NCBI GenBank assembly: GCA_003164275.1
Contig: PLSY01000257.1
Coordinates: forward strand, 1-25,864
Reading direction: 5' to 3'
DNA from: Acidimicrobiaceae bacterium
GTDB taxonomy: Bacteria > Actinomycetota > Acidimicrobiia > Acidimicrobiales > RAAP-2
Length of the DNA stretch: 25,864 nt
Positions 7,270 to 14,501 of this stretch are shown one piece after another. Below the pieces are notes generated by a model. It saw only the letters and a list, made by a program, of their open reading frames with translations, did not search any database and was not told the origin of the DNA. Within the stretch, counting starts at the first letter, position 1; every line of letters starts with the position of its first letter. A program made the translations under genes and the position numbers.

Positions 7270-8686
7270 GGACGCGACCTCGCTTGCAGCTCATGGGTCC
7301 GGTGGGGGACGGCCCCCGAAGGCGGACAGCAACTCTCGGGTGATCCTTCATGTCGACATGGACTCTTTTTTTGCCTCGGTGGAGGTTCTGGACAACCCGT
7401 CGTTACGGGGGCTGCCGGTGATCGTCGGCGGTTCCGGTGGCCGAGGGGTGGTCGCCGCCTGTACCTATGAGGCTCGGATGTTCGGTGTCCATTCAGCGAT
7501 GCCGTCGGCGGTTGCTCGGCGCCTGTGCCCAAAGGCCCTCTTTGTCGACGGCCGCTACCACCGCTATGTGGAAGAGAGCAAGAAGCTCCATGCCATTTTT
7601 GAGACCATCACACCCCTGATCGAGGGAATTTCGATCGACGAGGCCTTTTTGGACGTAACGGGCTCGCAGCAGCTCTTGGGTGCCGGGCGAACGATCGCTA
7701 CGGAGATTCGTCGTCGGGTGAGCGAGGAGTTGAAGCTCACTTGTTCGGTGGGAGTGGGCCGAAGCAAACTCATCGCCAAGCTGGCGTCCAAGGCAGCCAA
7801 GCCGGTGGCCAGCCGGGACGGCATCACGCCCGGGCCCGGTGTGGTCGAGGTGCGGCCGGAGGAGGAGCTCGAGTTTCTCCACCCGCTGTCGGTCCGTGCC
7901 CTTTGGGGGGTAGGCCCAGTCACCGGGCGCAAACTCGATGCTTTCGGCATCGTCACGGTAGGGGACATTGCCCAACTGCCGGACGGTGCGCTCGAGCGCT
8001 ACTTGGGACGGTCACAGGGTGCCCACCTCGCCAAGCTTTCCAGAGGCGATGATCCCCGGCCGGTTGAGCCAGAGCAGTTGGCGAAATCCATCGGCCACGA
8101 GGAGACCTTCGCCATGGATCTCTGGGATCGGGCCGACCTCGAAGCCCGGCTCTCCCGGATGGTGGATGCCTCGGCGACCCTGCTTCGCCAGTCTGGCCTG
8201 GCGGCCCGAACCGTCAACCTGAAGGTGAGGTTCGGCGATTTTCGGACAATCACTCGGTCGCACTCGATCAGTTCGCCCATTGACGCCACCCTCGCCATCG
8301 GCGCAGTTGCGACCGCTCTGTTGGACTCGGTGGAGCGCGACCAAGGGGTGCGACTCCTAGGCATCAGCCTGTCTGGATTGGGTGACCCGGGCGGGGATGA
8401 GCAGTTGACCCTGGACCTGGGTGCGAGCGGCTCGGATCCGACGAATTCGAGCGCCGAGGACCGCCTTGTCCAGGCCGATCAGGAAGCCGAGCGAATCCAG
8501 CAGTCCTGGGGCTCGGTAACTGAAGCCGTCGATGCCATCAGAGCCCGATATGGCGGCTCTTCAGTTGGACCGGCTTCGCTGGTTGGCCCACAGGGCTTGG
8601 CCGTCCGCCGTCGCGGGGAGGCTCAGTGGGGCCCGGCACGGCCGAAATCACCTGGTGCGGATGATGAACAATCCGCCACCTTGTAA
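7262..8686 (+). CDS. dinB: DNA polymerase IV (DinB)
   Basis: A Y-family translesion polymerase of 474 aa from the GTG at 7262. Catalytic carboxylates lie in HVDMDSFFASVE (D32, D34) and SIDEAFLDVT (D126, E127). A palm/thumb region with GVGRSKLIAKLASKAAKP and a helix-hairpin-helix LWGVGPVTGRKL follow, then the little-finger domain. QLTLDL at 381-386 resembles a beta-clamp-binding motif. The GTG at 7262 overlaps the end of the deacetylase gene and adds about 26 residues before the usual N-terminus; a GTG at 7340 (VILHVDMD) would give the standard start, and I cannot decide between them. The C-terminal 85 residues after the clamp motif look poorly conserved. lexA is nearby, but I saw no LexA box directly in front of this gene. 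Confidence 0.94.
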   Translation: MDRDATSLAAHGSGGGRPPKADSNSRVILHVDMDSFFASVEVLDNPSLRGLPVIVGGSGGRGVVAACTYEARMFGVHSAMPSAVARRLCPKALFVDGRYHRYVEESKKLHAIFETITPLIEGISIDEAFLDVTGSQQLLGAGRTIATEIRRRVSEELKLTCSVGVGRSKLIAKLASKAAKPVASRDGITPGPGVVEVRPEEELEFLHPLSVRALWGVGPVTGRKLDAFGIVTVGDIAQLPDGALERYLGRSQGAHLAKLSRGDDPRPVEPEQLAKSIGHEETFAMDLWDRADLEARLSRMVDASATLLRQSGLAARTVNLKVRFGDFRTITRSHSISSPIDATLAIGAVATALLDSVERDQGVRLLGISLSGLGDPGGDEQLTLDLGASGSDPTNSSAEDRLVQADQEAERIQQSWGSVTEAVDAIRARYGGSSVGPASLVGPQGLAVRRRGEAQWGPARPKSPGADDEQSATL

Positions 8687-8801
8687 TATGGTGTCGGTGT
8701 TTCGTCAAGGGCTCAACGATGCAGGGCTTCAACTACTGTCAGGCGTGCGATGTTTTTGAGTCCCGGTTGCGCGAGGATGTTATTAGCAATTGTAGTGAGG
8801 C

Positions 8802-9203
8802 ATGAAAATGGGTGGAGGGGACGAGCAGTTGCCGCTCTCTGAGCACGAACAGCGCATCTTGCATGAGTTGGAGCAGTCCCTCTACCAGGAGGATCCAGAC
8901 TTCGCGGAACGGGTCCGATCCGAAACGGTGTACCGCCATGCCGGCCGCTACTGCATCTGGTCTGCATTGGTGTTCGTGGCCGCCTTGGTGTTCATGTTTT
9001 TCACCTTCTCCCGATCGGTCATTCTGGGCTTCGTCGGAGTCGTTGTCATGTTCTTGTCCGGTGTCGTCTTTGCCAACAATGCCCGCCGCATGGGCAAAGC
9101 CGGGATCGATGACATCTCACGCTCCCTGCACAGCAGGAACATCAGTTCAACGGTCCATGATCCTCGTGACTGGATCCGCGGGCGCTTTCACCGAGACGAC
9201 TGA
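8802..9203 (+). CDS. DUF3040 family membrane protein
   Basis: A 133-aa protein with an N-terminal cytoplasmic segment (LPLSEHEQRILHELEQSLYQEDPDFAERV, 10-38), which is the hallmark of the DUF3040 family known mainly from Actinobacteria. Two membrane helices follow (about 50-68 and 72-92), then a basic C-terminal tail (RGRFHRDD). The function of the family is unknown to me. The ATG at 8802 follows GTGAGG closely; an ATG two codons later is possible. The 115 bp upstream, after dinB, hold no recognisable terminator or strong promoter. The ROK kinase gene starts six bases downstream, so the two are probably co-transcribed. Confidence 0.85.
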   Translation: MKMGGGDEQLPLSEHEQRILHELEQSLYQEDPDFAERVRSETVYRHAGRYCIWSALVFVAALVFMFFTFSRSVILGFVGVVVMFLSGVVFANNARRMGKAGIDDISRSLHSRNISSTVHDPRDWIRGRFHRDD

Positions 9204-9209
9204 CCGTAC

Positions 9210-10157
9210 GTGTCGCCTGCGTCTCCGCAGGGCCAACCGGGCTCCGCGGCGGTCACACCCGATGCGCAGCTAGGGCCTGTTCTGGCCATCGATATCGGCG
9301 GGACGAAAATGGCAGCCGGGGTAGTCGATGGTGCCGGGACCATTCTTGGCCGGGCACAGGTGCCCACCCCCCACGAGGCAACCGCAGAGGAGCTTTTCGC
9401 CGCGTTGGCCGGTGCGATCGAGAGCACCGTGTCCTCCGTAGAAGTTGCGCCGTTGGTCTGCGGGGTCGGCTGTGGCGGCCCCATGTCAACGGGCGGTGAG
9501 GAGGTGTCCCCTCTGAATATCCGAGGCTGGAGGCGCTTCCCACTGCGCCAACGCTTGGCCGATCTGGTCGGGCTGCCCGTCTTCGTAGACAACGATGCGA
9601 AGGCCCTTGCCCTCGGCGAGGGATGGCTCGGAGCGGCTAGCGGGTCCCGTAACTTTGTCGCCATGGTGGTGTCAACGGGCGTTGGTGGCGGGATCGTCAT
9701 CGACGGCCGGCTGCTTGATGGAGAGCATGGCAACGCGGGGCACATTGGCCACGTGGTGGTAGAGCCCGAAGGCCGCCAGTGCGTATGCGGCGGACAGGGA
9801 TGCCTTGAGGCCGAGGCGTCGGGACTGTCGATCGAGGCCGCCACTGCCCGCCCGGCAGCCGAGGCCCCACTCGGCGTGCGCGTTCATACCGGCACCTTGG
9901 TCGGTCGAGCTGTGGCCTCTGTCGCCAACCTCTTGGACCTCGAACTGGCCGTGGTGGCGGGATCGGTGGCACTCGGCTTCGGCGAACCATTCTTCAAAGC
10001 TGCCCAAGATGAGATCAACAAGCGATCGCGGCTCGACTTCTCACGGTCCACCCGGATCATTCCCGGTGGGCTTGGTGCCACGGGCCCCCTCATAGGGGCC
10101 GCGGCCATCGGGCTTTCGGGATCCGACAGAGGCCGTTGGGCTGGAGCGACGAGATGA
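9210..10157 (+). CDS. ROK family sugar kinase (probable glucokinase)
   Basis: A 315-aa ROK-family protein. The phosphate-binding DIGGTK lies at 28-33, the putative catalytic Asp in VDNDA (127-129), and the ROK sugar-binding and zinc signature GNAGHIGHVVV...CVCGGQGCLE spans about 174-200, with C191, C193 and C198. No DNA-binding helix-turn-helix precedes it, so it is a kinase rather than a ROK repressor. Phosphorylation of glucose (or N-acetyl sugars) with ATP is the likely reaction, but ROK specificity is hard to predict. About 20 residues before VLAIDIGGTK look unstructured, and a later start is possible. Its stop overlaps the ATG of the next small gene. Confidence 0.88.
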   Translation: MSPASPQGQPGSAAVTPDAQLGPVLAIDIGGTKMAAGVVDGAGTILGRAQVPTPHEATAEELFAALAGAIESTVSSVEVAPLVCGVGCGGPMSTGGEEVSPLNIRGWRRFPLRQRLADLVGLPVFVDNDAKALALGEGWLGAASGSRNFVAMVVSTGVGGGIVIDGRLLDGEHGNAGHIGHVVVEPEGRQCVCGGQGCLEAEASGLSIEAATARPAAEAPLGVRVHTGTLVGRAVASVANLLDLELAVVAGSVALGFGEPFFKAAQDEINKRSRLDFSRSTRIIPGGLGATGPLIGAAAIGLSGSDRGRWAGATR

Positions 10158-10489
10158 GCTCGACCGCTTCAGGGGCGATCTCTCGACAAGCGTTGGTCGG
10201 CATGGTGATGGCCGTGCTCAAGCGTCCCGACCTGTGGTCGTCGGCCTTCGGTGCCCTATGTCGAATGGCGGCACCGGGCTGGTGGAGGTCCGCCCCCTAT
10301 CTGCCACTGCCAGCCGGTGGACTCTGGGCATTCCGCATGCTCACCGCGTACGGGGACGCCGACGCTGCTCCGGCCCCCGCAGATCTGCTCTCCTATCTCC
10401 AATGGTGCCGGACCACCTCCGGATCCCGGGGGTCAAGGGCAGCCATGAAACCTGTCATTCCCGGTAGCTACCGAGACGTTGCCCGGTAA
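10154..10489 (+). CDS. Small conserved-looking protein of unknown function
   Basis: A 111-aa basic protein. The ATG at 10154 overlaps the ROK kinase stop (ATGA), strong evidence for coupled translation. It has a Leu/Met-rich N-terminus (about 10-30), a Trp-rich patch APGWWRSAPYLPLPAGGLWAFRMLTAYGD (about 46-74) and a possible amphipathic DLLSYLQWCR (about 83-92). There is no clear membrane helix or known domain. I have an impression of similar short Trp-rich proteins in other Acidimicrobiia-like genomes, but I cannot verify that here. Coupling to the kinase gene is the only functional hint. Confidence 0.7.
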   Translation: MSSTASGAISRQALVGMVMAVLKRPDLWSSAFGALCRMAAPGWWRSAPYLPLPAGGLWAFRMLTAYGDADAAPAPADLLSYLQWCRTTSGSRGSRAAMKPVIPGSYRDVAR

Positions 10490-10492
10490 GGC

Positions 10493-10498
10493 TAAATT
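10493..10498 (+). promoter_or_regulatory. -10 element (TAAATT) in front of the HNH gene
   Basis: TAAATT (TANNNT) stands six bases before a TTG codon (10505) and nine before the ATG (10508) of the HNH gene. Either would give a leaderless or nearly leaderless transcript. No Shine-Dalgarno is present. It is the fourth instance of this layout in the window. Confidence 0.5.
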
Positions 10499-10507
10499 TC
10501 TGAGTTG

Positions 10508-11122
10508 ATGGATCGACGGTCGAAGCTCGCAGCGAAGTTGGCGGCTCCCGAAGACTCCGCCTTCGCGGCCCGAGCTCCCGTCCGATCGCCCCAAGCCCCT
10601 TGCCGGCGTGCGCTGGTGCTCAACGCCACCTTCGAGCCGTTGGGCATCGTGTCGTCTCGTCGCGCCGTTCTCTTGGTCCTCACCACCAAAGCGGAGCTGG
10701 TGCACACCACCGAGCGGGTCTTCCGGGCCGAGCACGTGTCGGTTCCTGAGCCGTCGGTGGTCCGACTGGTCCGATACGTCCAGATTCCGCGCCACTATCG
10801 GGTGGCGGTGAATCGCCGAACGGTCTTTGCCCGGGACCGGTCACAGTGCCAATACTGCGGCTCAGCGGCTGAGAACCTCGACCACGTGATCCCTCGGAGC
10901 AAGGGCGGCCCCCACACATGGGAGAACGTCGTCGCCGCCTGTCGACGCTGCAATACCCGCAAAGAAGACCGACTGCCCCACGAGGCGGGCATGGTGCTGC
11001 GAGCGACACCCGAGGCTCCCCGCCACCGAGTGCAGCTCCTGGCCCTGTGTGGCGGGGGAAGCGAGGACTGGGACACGTACCTTGGGACATCTGGTGGGCG
11101 GATGCCGCAGATGACCGCCTGA
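10508..11122 (+). CDS. HNH endonuclease domain protein
   Basis: A 204-aa protein with a C-terminal HNH nuclease domain: CQYCG (114-118), DHVIPRSKGG (125-134), ENVVAACRRCN (139-149). It therefore carries both Cys pairs of the structural zinc site plus the catalytic His and Asn. The N-terminal half (RRALVLNATFEPLGIVSSRRAVLLVL...AELVHTT) is typical of a widespread stand-alone bacterial HNH family. The family has no settled role that I can name; it is usually chromosomal and not tied to restriction or phage. The start may be ATG 10508 or the adjacent TTG 10505. The downstream gene begins 56 bp later. No methyltransferase or homing-intron context is present. Confidence 0.87.
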   Translation: MDRRSKLAAKLAAPEDSAFAARAPVRSPQAPCRRALVLNATFEPLGIVSSRRAVLLVLTTKAELVHTTERVFRAEHVSVPEPSVVRLVRYVQIPRHYRVAVNRRTVFARDRSQCQYCGSAAENLDHVIPRSKGGPHTWENVVAACRRCNTRKEDRLPHEAGMVLRATPEAPRHRVQLLALCGGGSEDWDTYLGTSGGRMPQMTA

Positions 11123-11178
11123 CCACCGGCTGTCCCAGCTCCGATCGGAGGGTCGAACGGAGGTGGCAGAGTGGCCTG

Positions 11179-11904
11179 GTGTCCAATGCCTGGGGGGTCG
11201 TCGAGCGGTCGGGTCGGGCGTCGGAATTGCATGCCACGTGGCCTGAGTCCGAGCGAGCCCCCGGCCAACGCTTGGTCGCGGTCTGTCGGGTCACGTCCCC
11301 CGCTGTTATCCTCGGCTCCACCCAATCGGAGGATGTAGTCGATTCACAGAGGGCCCGTGCCGCAGGCATAGCGGTGGCGAGGAGAAGATCCGGCGGGGGA
11401 GCGGTGCTGGTCGCCCCGGAAAACCCGGTATGGATCGATGTATGGCTCCCGGCTGGTGACCCGCTTTGGGCCCATGACGTCGGACATGCCTTCGACTGGC
11501 TGGGGGAGAGTTGGGCCGACGCTCTGGCCGCTTGTGGCATTAGCGACGTCTCACCCCATCGCGGAGGATTCGTTGCCTGCACCCGATGGTCCTCACTCGT
11601 CTGCTTCGGCGGCGTCGGGAGTGGAGAGGTGCTCACCGGTGACGGCCGCAAGGTCGTTGGGCTTTCCCAACGACGGACTCGGCTCGGCGCGTGGTTCCAC
11701 ACCGCCTGCATGCTCCATTGGGATCCGACCACCCTCCTTGGGATCCTCGACCTGTCGGCGCCCGAGCGGGAGGCCGCTTCGTTGGCTCTCGCCCGGACGG
11801 TGGTCGGTGTGCAGGATCTTCTCCTCGAGTCCGGCTCTCCGGTGGTCGACGGCGCGACCGTGGGTGACGCCCTGATCGCCTCACTTCCCCGACTCGACGA
11901 CTGA
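11179..11904 (+). CDS. Lipoate/biotin protein ligase family protein
   Basis: A 241-aa protein of the BPL/LplA/LipB fold. Two motifs support this: ARRRSGGGAVLV (about 67-78), corresponding to the RRxSGGG nucleotide/lipoyl-binding loop, and GDGRKVVGLSQRR (about 154-166) with the conserved Lys (K158). The size suits a lipoate-protein ligase A large domain; whether it acts as a ligase, an amidotransferase or only binds octanoyl groups cannot be decided. The frame is open far upstream, inside the HNH gene, so the start is uncertain. GTG 11179 is the first reasonable start after the HNH stop and leaves a short N-terminus before the fold. It lacks a well-spaced Shine-Dalgarno. It is the last gene before the hairpin and the dcw promoter. 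Confidence 0.75.
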   Translation: MSNAWGVVERSGRASELHATWPESERAPGQRLVAVCRVTSPAVILGSTQSEDVVDSQRARAAGIAVARRRSGGGAVLVAPENPVWIDVWLPAGDPLWAHDVGHAFDWLGESWADALAACGISDVSPHRGGFVACTRWSSLVCFGGVGSGEVLTGDGRKVVGLSQRRTRLGAWFHTACMLHWDPTTLLGILDLSAPEREAASLALARTVVGVQDLLLESGSPVVDGATVGDALIASLPRLDD

Positions 11905-11968
11905 CTGACGCCCTCCTCTGTCCGGGCCCCACGTCACCGGGACACGTAGGAGAGGCACTCGGGAACTT

Positions 11969-11990
11969 CGCTTCGCACCGTGGCGAAGCG
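11969..11990 (+). terminator. Candidate hairpin terminator without U-tract
   Basis: CGCTTCGC (11969-11976), loop ACCGTG, then GCGAAGCG (11983-11990) form a perfect 8-bp stem with a 6-base loop. It lies 65 bp after the lipoate-ligase gene and 44 bp before the mra promoter. No run of T follows, as is often true of GC-rich actinobacterial terminators, so its activity is only inferred from position. Confidence 0.45.
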
Positions 11991-12033
11991 CGTCCAGAAC
12001 GCGTGCCAAAGGGCGTCGGTTGGGAGCAAGTGG

Positions 12034-12062
12034 TTGACCAGTGGGGGGTCGGGGCGTAAAGT
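12034..12062 (+). promoter_or_regulatory. Promoter of the mraZ / dcw operon
   Basis: TTGACC (12034-12039), a 17-bp spacer and TAAAGT (12057-12062) form a good sigma-70-type promoter. Transcription would start near 12069, giving a leader of about 75 bases to the mraZ GTG. The -10 element overlaps the first AAAGTGG repeat of the putative MraZ operator. The ftsZ promoter has the same -35 and spacer length. Confidence 0.7.
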
Positions 12063-12087
12063 GGCGCAAAGTGGTGTGAAAGGGAGG
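12058..12087 (+). promoter_or_regulatory. Putative MraZ operator: AAAGTGG direct repeats
   Basis: AAAGTGG occurs at 12058-12064 and 12068-12074, exactly ten bases apart, and a degenerate copy AAAGGGA follows at 12079-12085. MraZ proteins bind short G-rich direct repeats spaced about one helical turn apart in front of their own operon; an AAAGTG(T/G) type is described for Mollicutes. Overlap with the -10 element and position just upstream of mraZ argue for autoregulation of the dcw cluster. Confidence 0.65.
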
Positions 12088-12142
12088 AACTCGTAACGTC
12101 GGGTTCTGAGCACTGCGGGGAGCATTGTGGGAGCAATCACCA

Positions 12143-12562
12143 GTGGCACGGTTCTTCGGCAGGTACGAGCATTCGCTCGACGACAAGGGAAGAGTGATTC
12201 TCCCGTCGAAGTTCCGCGCACCGTTCGAGCACGGCGGCTATCTCACCGAGTACCAGGACGGATGCCTGTCGCTTTGGACTCCGGATCAGTTCGAGCAGCA
12301 GATGGAGGCCATGTTGGAACGGGCGTCCACCGGCCGGAGCGACCGGAACTTGGTGAGGTTGTGGGCCTCGACCTCCCACGAGCTGGAGATCGACCGCCAG
12401 GGGCGGATGGCTATTCCGGCCCGCCTCCGGGAGTACGCCGGTCTGGTCGGCGACGTCCTAGTGCTCGGAGCGATCGACAGGGTCGAACTATGGAATCGAG
12501 AGTCATGGGATCAGAAGGTGCTGCCCGAAGAGGAACGACTCACCCAGGGCGACGACGGCTGA
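12143..12562 (+). CDS. mraZ: Transcriptional regulator MraZ
   Basis: MraZ is a DNA-binding protein that controls its own dcw operon. The protein (139 aa from GTG 12143) has two SpoVT/AbrB-like repeats, each with the family DxxGR motif: YEHSLDDKGRVILPSKFR (about 8-25) and LEIDRQGRMAIPARLREYA (about 80-98). I prefer the GTG at 12143 (MARFFGRYEH) because MraZ proteins normally begin only a few residues before the YEHxLDDKGR motif, and GGGAG lies upstream. A TTG at 12125 would add six residues and cannot be excluded. The gene stands first in the cluster behind a promoter carrying likely MraZ boxes. A 401-bp gap separates it from rsmH. Confidence 0.93.
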   Translation: MARFFGRYEHSLDDKGRVILPSKFRAPFEHGGYLTEYQDGCLSLWTPDQFEQQMEAMLERASTGRSDRNLVRLWASTSHELEIDRQGRMAIPARLREYAGLVGDVLVLGAIDRVELWNRESWDQKVLPEEERLTQGDDG

Positions 12563-12963
12563 GTGCGGTGCGCCTCAACGTGGTGCGGCATGGAAGCGCC
12601 GAGGGAACGGTCGCCGGCCCGGCTCCTCACATCAGCCCCGACCACCCGAGTGTCGATCGACTCGTCGACACCCAAGCACCCGACAGTCGTGAAGACCAGT
12701 TCAACGACGGGAGCAACATCCGGAGAATCACGTCGGCTCCGAGCCTTTTACCCCATATGCCGGGTACGCCTGACGGGTACCACCGGCCAACGCCCTATGA
12801 GTCGGGCCTGGCCGCGGTGGCCCGCCAGGACGTACACATCGAACGTGTCTGGCCCATGCGCAGTCCCTCGATCGGATCGCTGGAAGCATCCTCCTCCGCC
12901 TACTTCCAGGGAGAACGTCGCGGCACTCCACCCGCACGCACTGTGCCGGTCGAGGGACTGCGG
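12563..12963 (+). other. 401-bp stretch between mraZ and rsmH with no assigned gene
   Basis: mraZ and rsmH are normally close together, but here 401 bp separate them. Two plus-strand frames are fully open. One is continuous with rsmH and could begin at GTG 12568, six bases after the mraZ stop, giving an N-terminal extension of about 132 residues. The other runs from GTG 12563 to 12967. By rough hand count, third-position GC is near 70% in both frames, lower than in mraZ, so neither shows a clear coding bias. The translated sequences match nothing I know. No promoter, terminator or repeat was recognised. I treat it as probably untranslated leader sequence. Confidence 0.5.
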
Positions 12964-13941
12964 ATGAGCCAGAACTTCGCCCACGAGCCGGTCATGGCCG
13001 AGGAGGTGGTGACTTTACTGGGTCCGGTCCCACCGGGCCTCATTGTCGACGCCACACTCGGTGGGGGCGGTCATGCCGTTGCCCTGTTGAACGCCTACCC
13101 GGAGGTCAATGTCCTCGGCATCGACCGCGACCCCCAGGCGGTGGCGGCAGCCCTCGAGACCCTCTCGCCGTTCGGTGATCGCGCCGTCGTCCGCCAATCA
13201 CGATTCGACGGTGTGGCCCGAGTGGTCCGGGAAGTCCAAGCCGAGCTCGCCACACCCGTCGAGGAACAAGGGATCACGGGGGCGCTGTTCGATCTTGGCG
13301 TGAGCTCGCCGCAGTTGGATATGGCCGAACGCGGATTCTCCTACCGCCGGGACGCGGCGTTGGACATGAGAATGGACCCGACGTCGGGCCTGACGGCGGC
13401 AGACGTGGTCAACGAGTACAGCGAGGATCAACTGGTCGAGCTCTTCTCTGACAACGGCGAGCGCCGCTTCGCCCGACGAATCGCCCGAGCCGTCATCGCC
13501 GCCCGCCCCCTCTCCACCACCGGGCAGTTGGCCGACGTGGTGAGAGCGGCCATTCCCGCCGCCACCCGCAGGACCGGTGGCCACCCAGCTCGCAGGGTCT
13601 TTCAGGCCGTCCGCATCGCTGTCAACGAGGAACTGGAGCAGTTGGGCACGGCCCTCGACGATGCCTTGGACATGCTGCGCCCCGGTGGTCGGTGCGTCGT
13701 TATCTCGTACCACTCAGGCGAGGACCGCCTGGTCAAGACCATCTTCCACCGAGCGGCAACCGACGACTGCCAGTGTCCGCCCGGGCTTCCTTGTGTCTGC
13801 GGCGCCGACCCCCAGTTCCGACTGGTGGCCCGCGGGGCGAAACGTCCCACGGAGGAAGAGGTGGCGAGGAACCGGCGATCCGAGGCCGCCCGCCTTCGGG
13901 TTATTGAGCGCCTGCCCCGATTGGTCGAGGAGGAAGACTGA
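12964..13941 (+). CDS. rsmH: 16S rRNA m4C1402 methyltransferase RsmH (MraW)
   Basis: RsmH uses S-adenosylmethionine to methylate N4 of C1402 in the decoding centre of 16S rRNA. The protein (325 aa) starts FAHEPVMAEEVV, the typical N-terminus. It has the SAM-binding loop VDATLGGGGHA (about 26-36), LGIDRDPQA (about 49-57), LFDLGVSSPQLD (about 107-118) and RGFSYRRDAALDMRMD (about 122-137). A C-terminal Cys/Pro-rich patch CQCPPGLPCVCG is also typical. The ATG at 12964 has GAGGG seven bases upstream. The reading frame continues open for 837 bases before this ATG, so a longer form cannot be excluded. The stop overlaps the next ATG (TGATG). Confidence 0.95.
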   Translation: MSQNFAHEPVMAEEVVTLLGPVPPGLIVDATLGGGGHAVALLNAYPEVNVLGIDRDPQAVAAALETLSPFGDRAVVRQSRFDGVARVVREVQAELATPVEEQGITGALFDLGVSSPQLDMAERGFSYRRDAALDMRMDPTSGLTAADVVNEYSEDQLVELFSDNGERRFARRIARAVIAARPLSTTGQLADVVRAAIPAATRRTGGHPARRVFQAVRIAVNEELEQLGTALDDALDMLRPGGRCVVISYHSGEDRLVKTIFHRAATDDCQCPPGLPCVCGADPQFRLVARGAKRPTEEEVARNRRSEAARLRVIERLPRLVEEED

Positions 13942-14501
13942 TGGCCCCACCGGCTACCGCCCGGCGGTCATCGACCGCTCGCCCACTCACCGGACCTCCT
14001 CAAGGAGCCCCACGGCGCCCACCGCTACGGGTATTCGAGCCGGCGCCGCGGCGCCGTAGCGCCCCTCGCGCCATCCGGCGATCGACCATGTGGCTCTCGG
14101 GCATCGTGATCGTCGGGAGCCTGCTGGCTGTGGTGGTCGGGGACGCACTCACCACCCAGGGACAGGTCAGCCTGTCGAACACCGAGCGTCAGGTGGCCGA
14201 TGCCGTCGCTCTGCAAAAGCAACTGCAGATCGACGTTGCTCAAAAGGCAGCGCCGCCGGTTGTCGTCCAGCAAGCCATGAAGGCGGGTCTTGTCATACCG
14301 ACCAGCGTTGTCTACCTGCCCCGGGTACCGCTCGATGTCCCTCTTCCGATGCCGAAGACGACTCCGGCCCCTGCTCCTGTCTCGTCCACCACCACCGCCA
14401 CGACCTCCTCCACGACTGCGTCGACGACGGGGGGCTCACAGTCGGCCTCGAATGGCTCCGCCAGCAGTGCCACGGCGACCACCACTCCGGCGCAACGGTG
14501 A
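13941..14501 (+). CDS. ftsL: Cell division protein FtsL-like, with Ser/Thr-rich tail
   Basis: A 186-aa bitopic membrane protein in the ftsL position between rsmH and ftsI. It has a basic, Pro-rich cytoplasmic N-terminus (1-49), one membrane helix (about 51-68), a short helical/coiled-coil segment (about 75-120) and then AGLVIPTSVVYLPR, which resembles the end of the FtsL periplasmic domain. FtsL bridges FtsQ to the FtsW-FtsI synthase. The last 45 residues (about 142-186) are an unusual low-complexity Thr/Ser/Ala/Pro tail, which makes the protein longer than typical FtsL. Sequence similarity is weak, as always for FtsL, so the assignment rests on position and topology. Starts and stops overlap both neighbours (TGATG and GTGA). 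Confidence 0.8.
   Translation: MAPPATARRSSTARPLTGPPQGAPRRPPLRVFEPAPRRRSAPRAIRRSTMWLSGIVIVGSLLAVVVGDALTTQGQVSLSNTERQVADAVALQKQLQIDVAQKAAPPVVVQQAMKAGLVIPTSVVYLPRVPLDVPLPMPKTTPAPAPVSSTTTATTSSTTASTTGGSQSASNGSASSATATTTPAQR

Noticed and set aside
10508..11122. HNH protein as part of a restriction, homing or anti-phage system
   Set aside because: It belongs to a common stand-alone chromosomal HNH type, and no methyltransferase, integrase, intron boundary or other defence gene is nearby.
12079..12087. AAAGGGAGG as a strong Shine-Dalgarno for an earlier mraZ start
   Set aside because: No ATG, GTG or TTG follows at a workable distance. It is better read as a degenerate third MraZ repeat.
12127..12963. 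Long upstream continuation of the rsmH frame across mraZ
   Set aside because: The part from 12127 to 12562 overlaps mraZ, which is certain in another frame. Only the portion after 12568 is kept as an open question.
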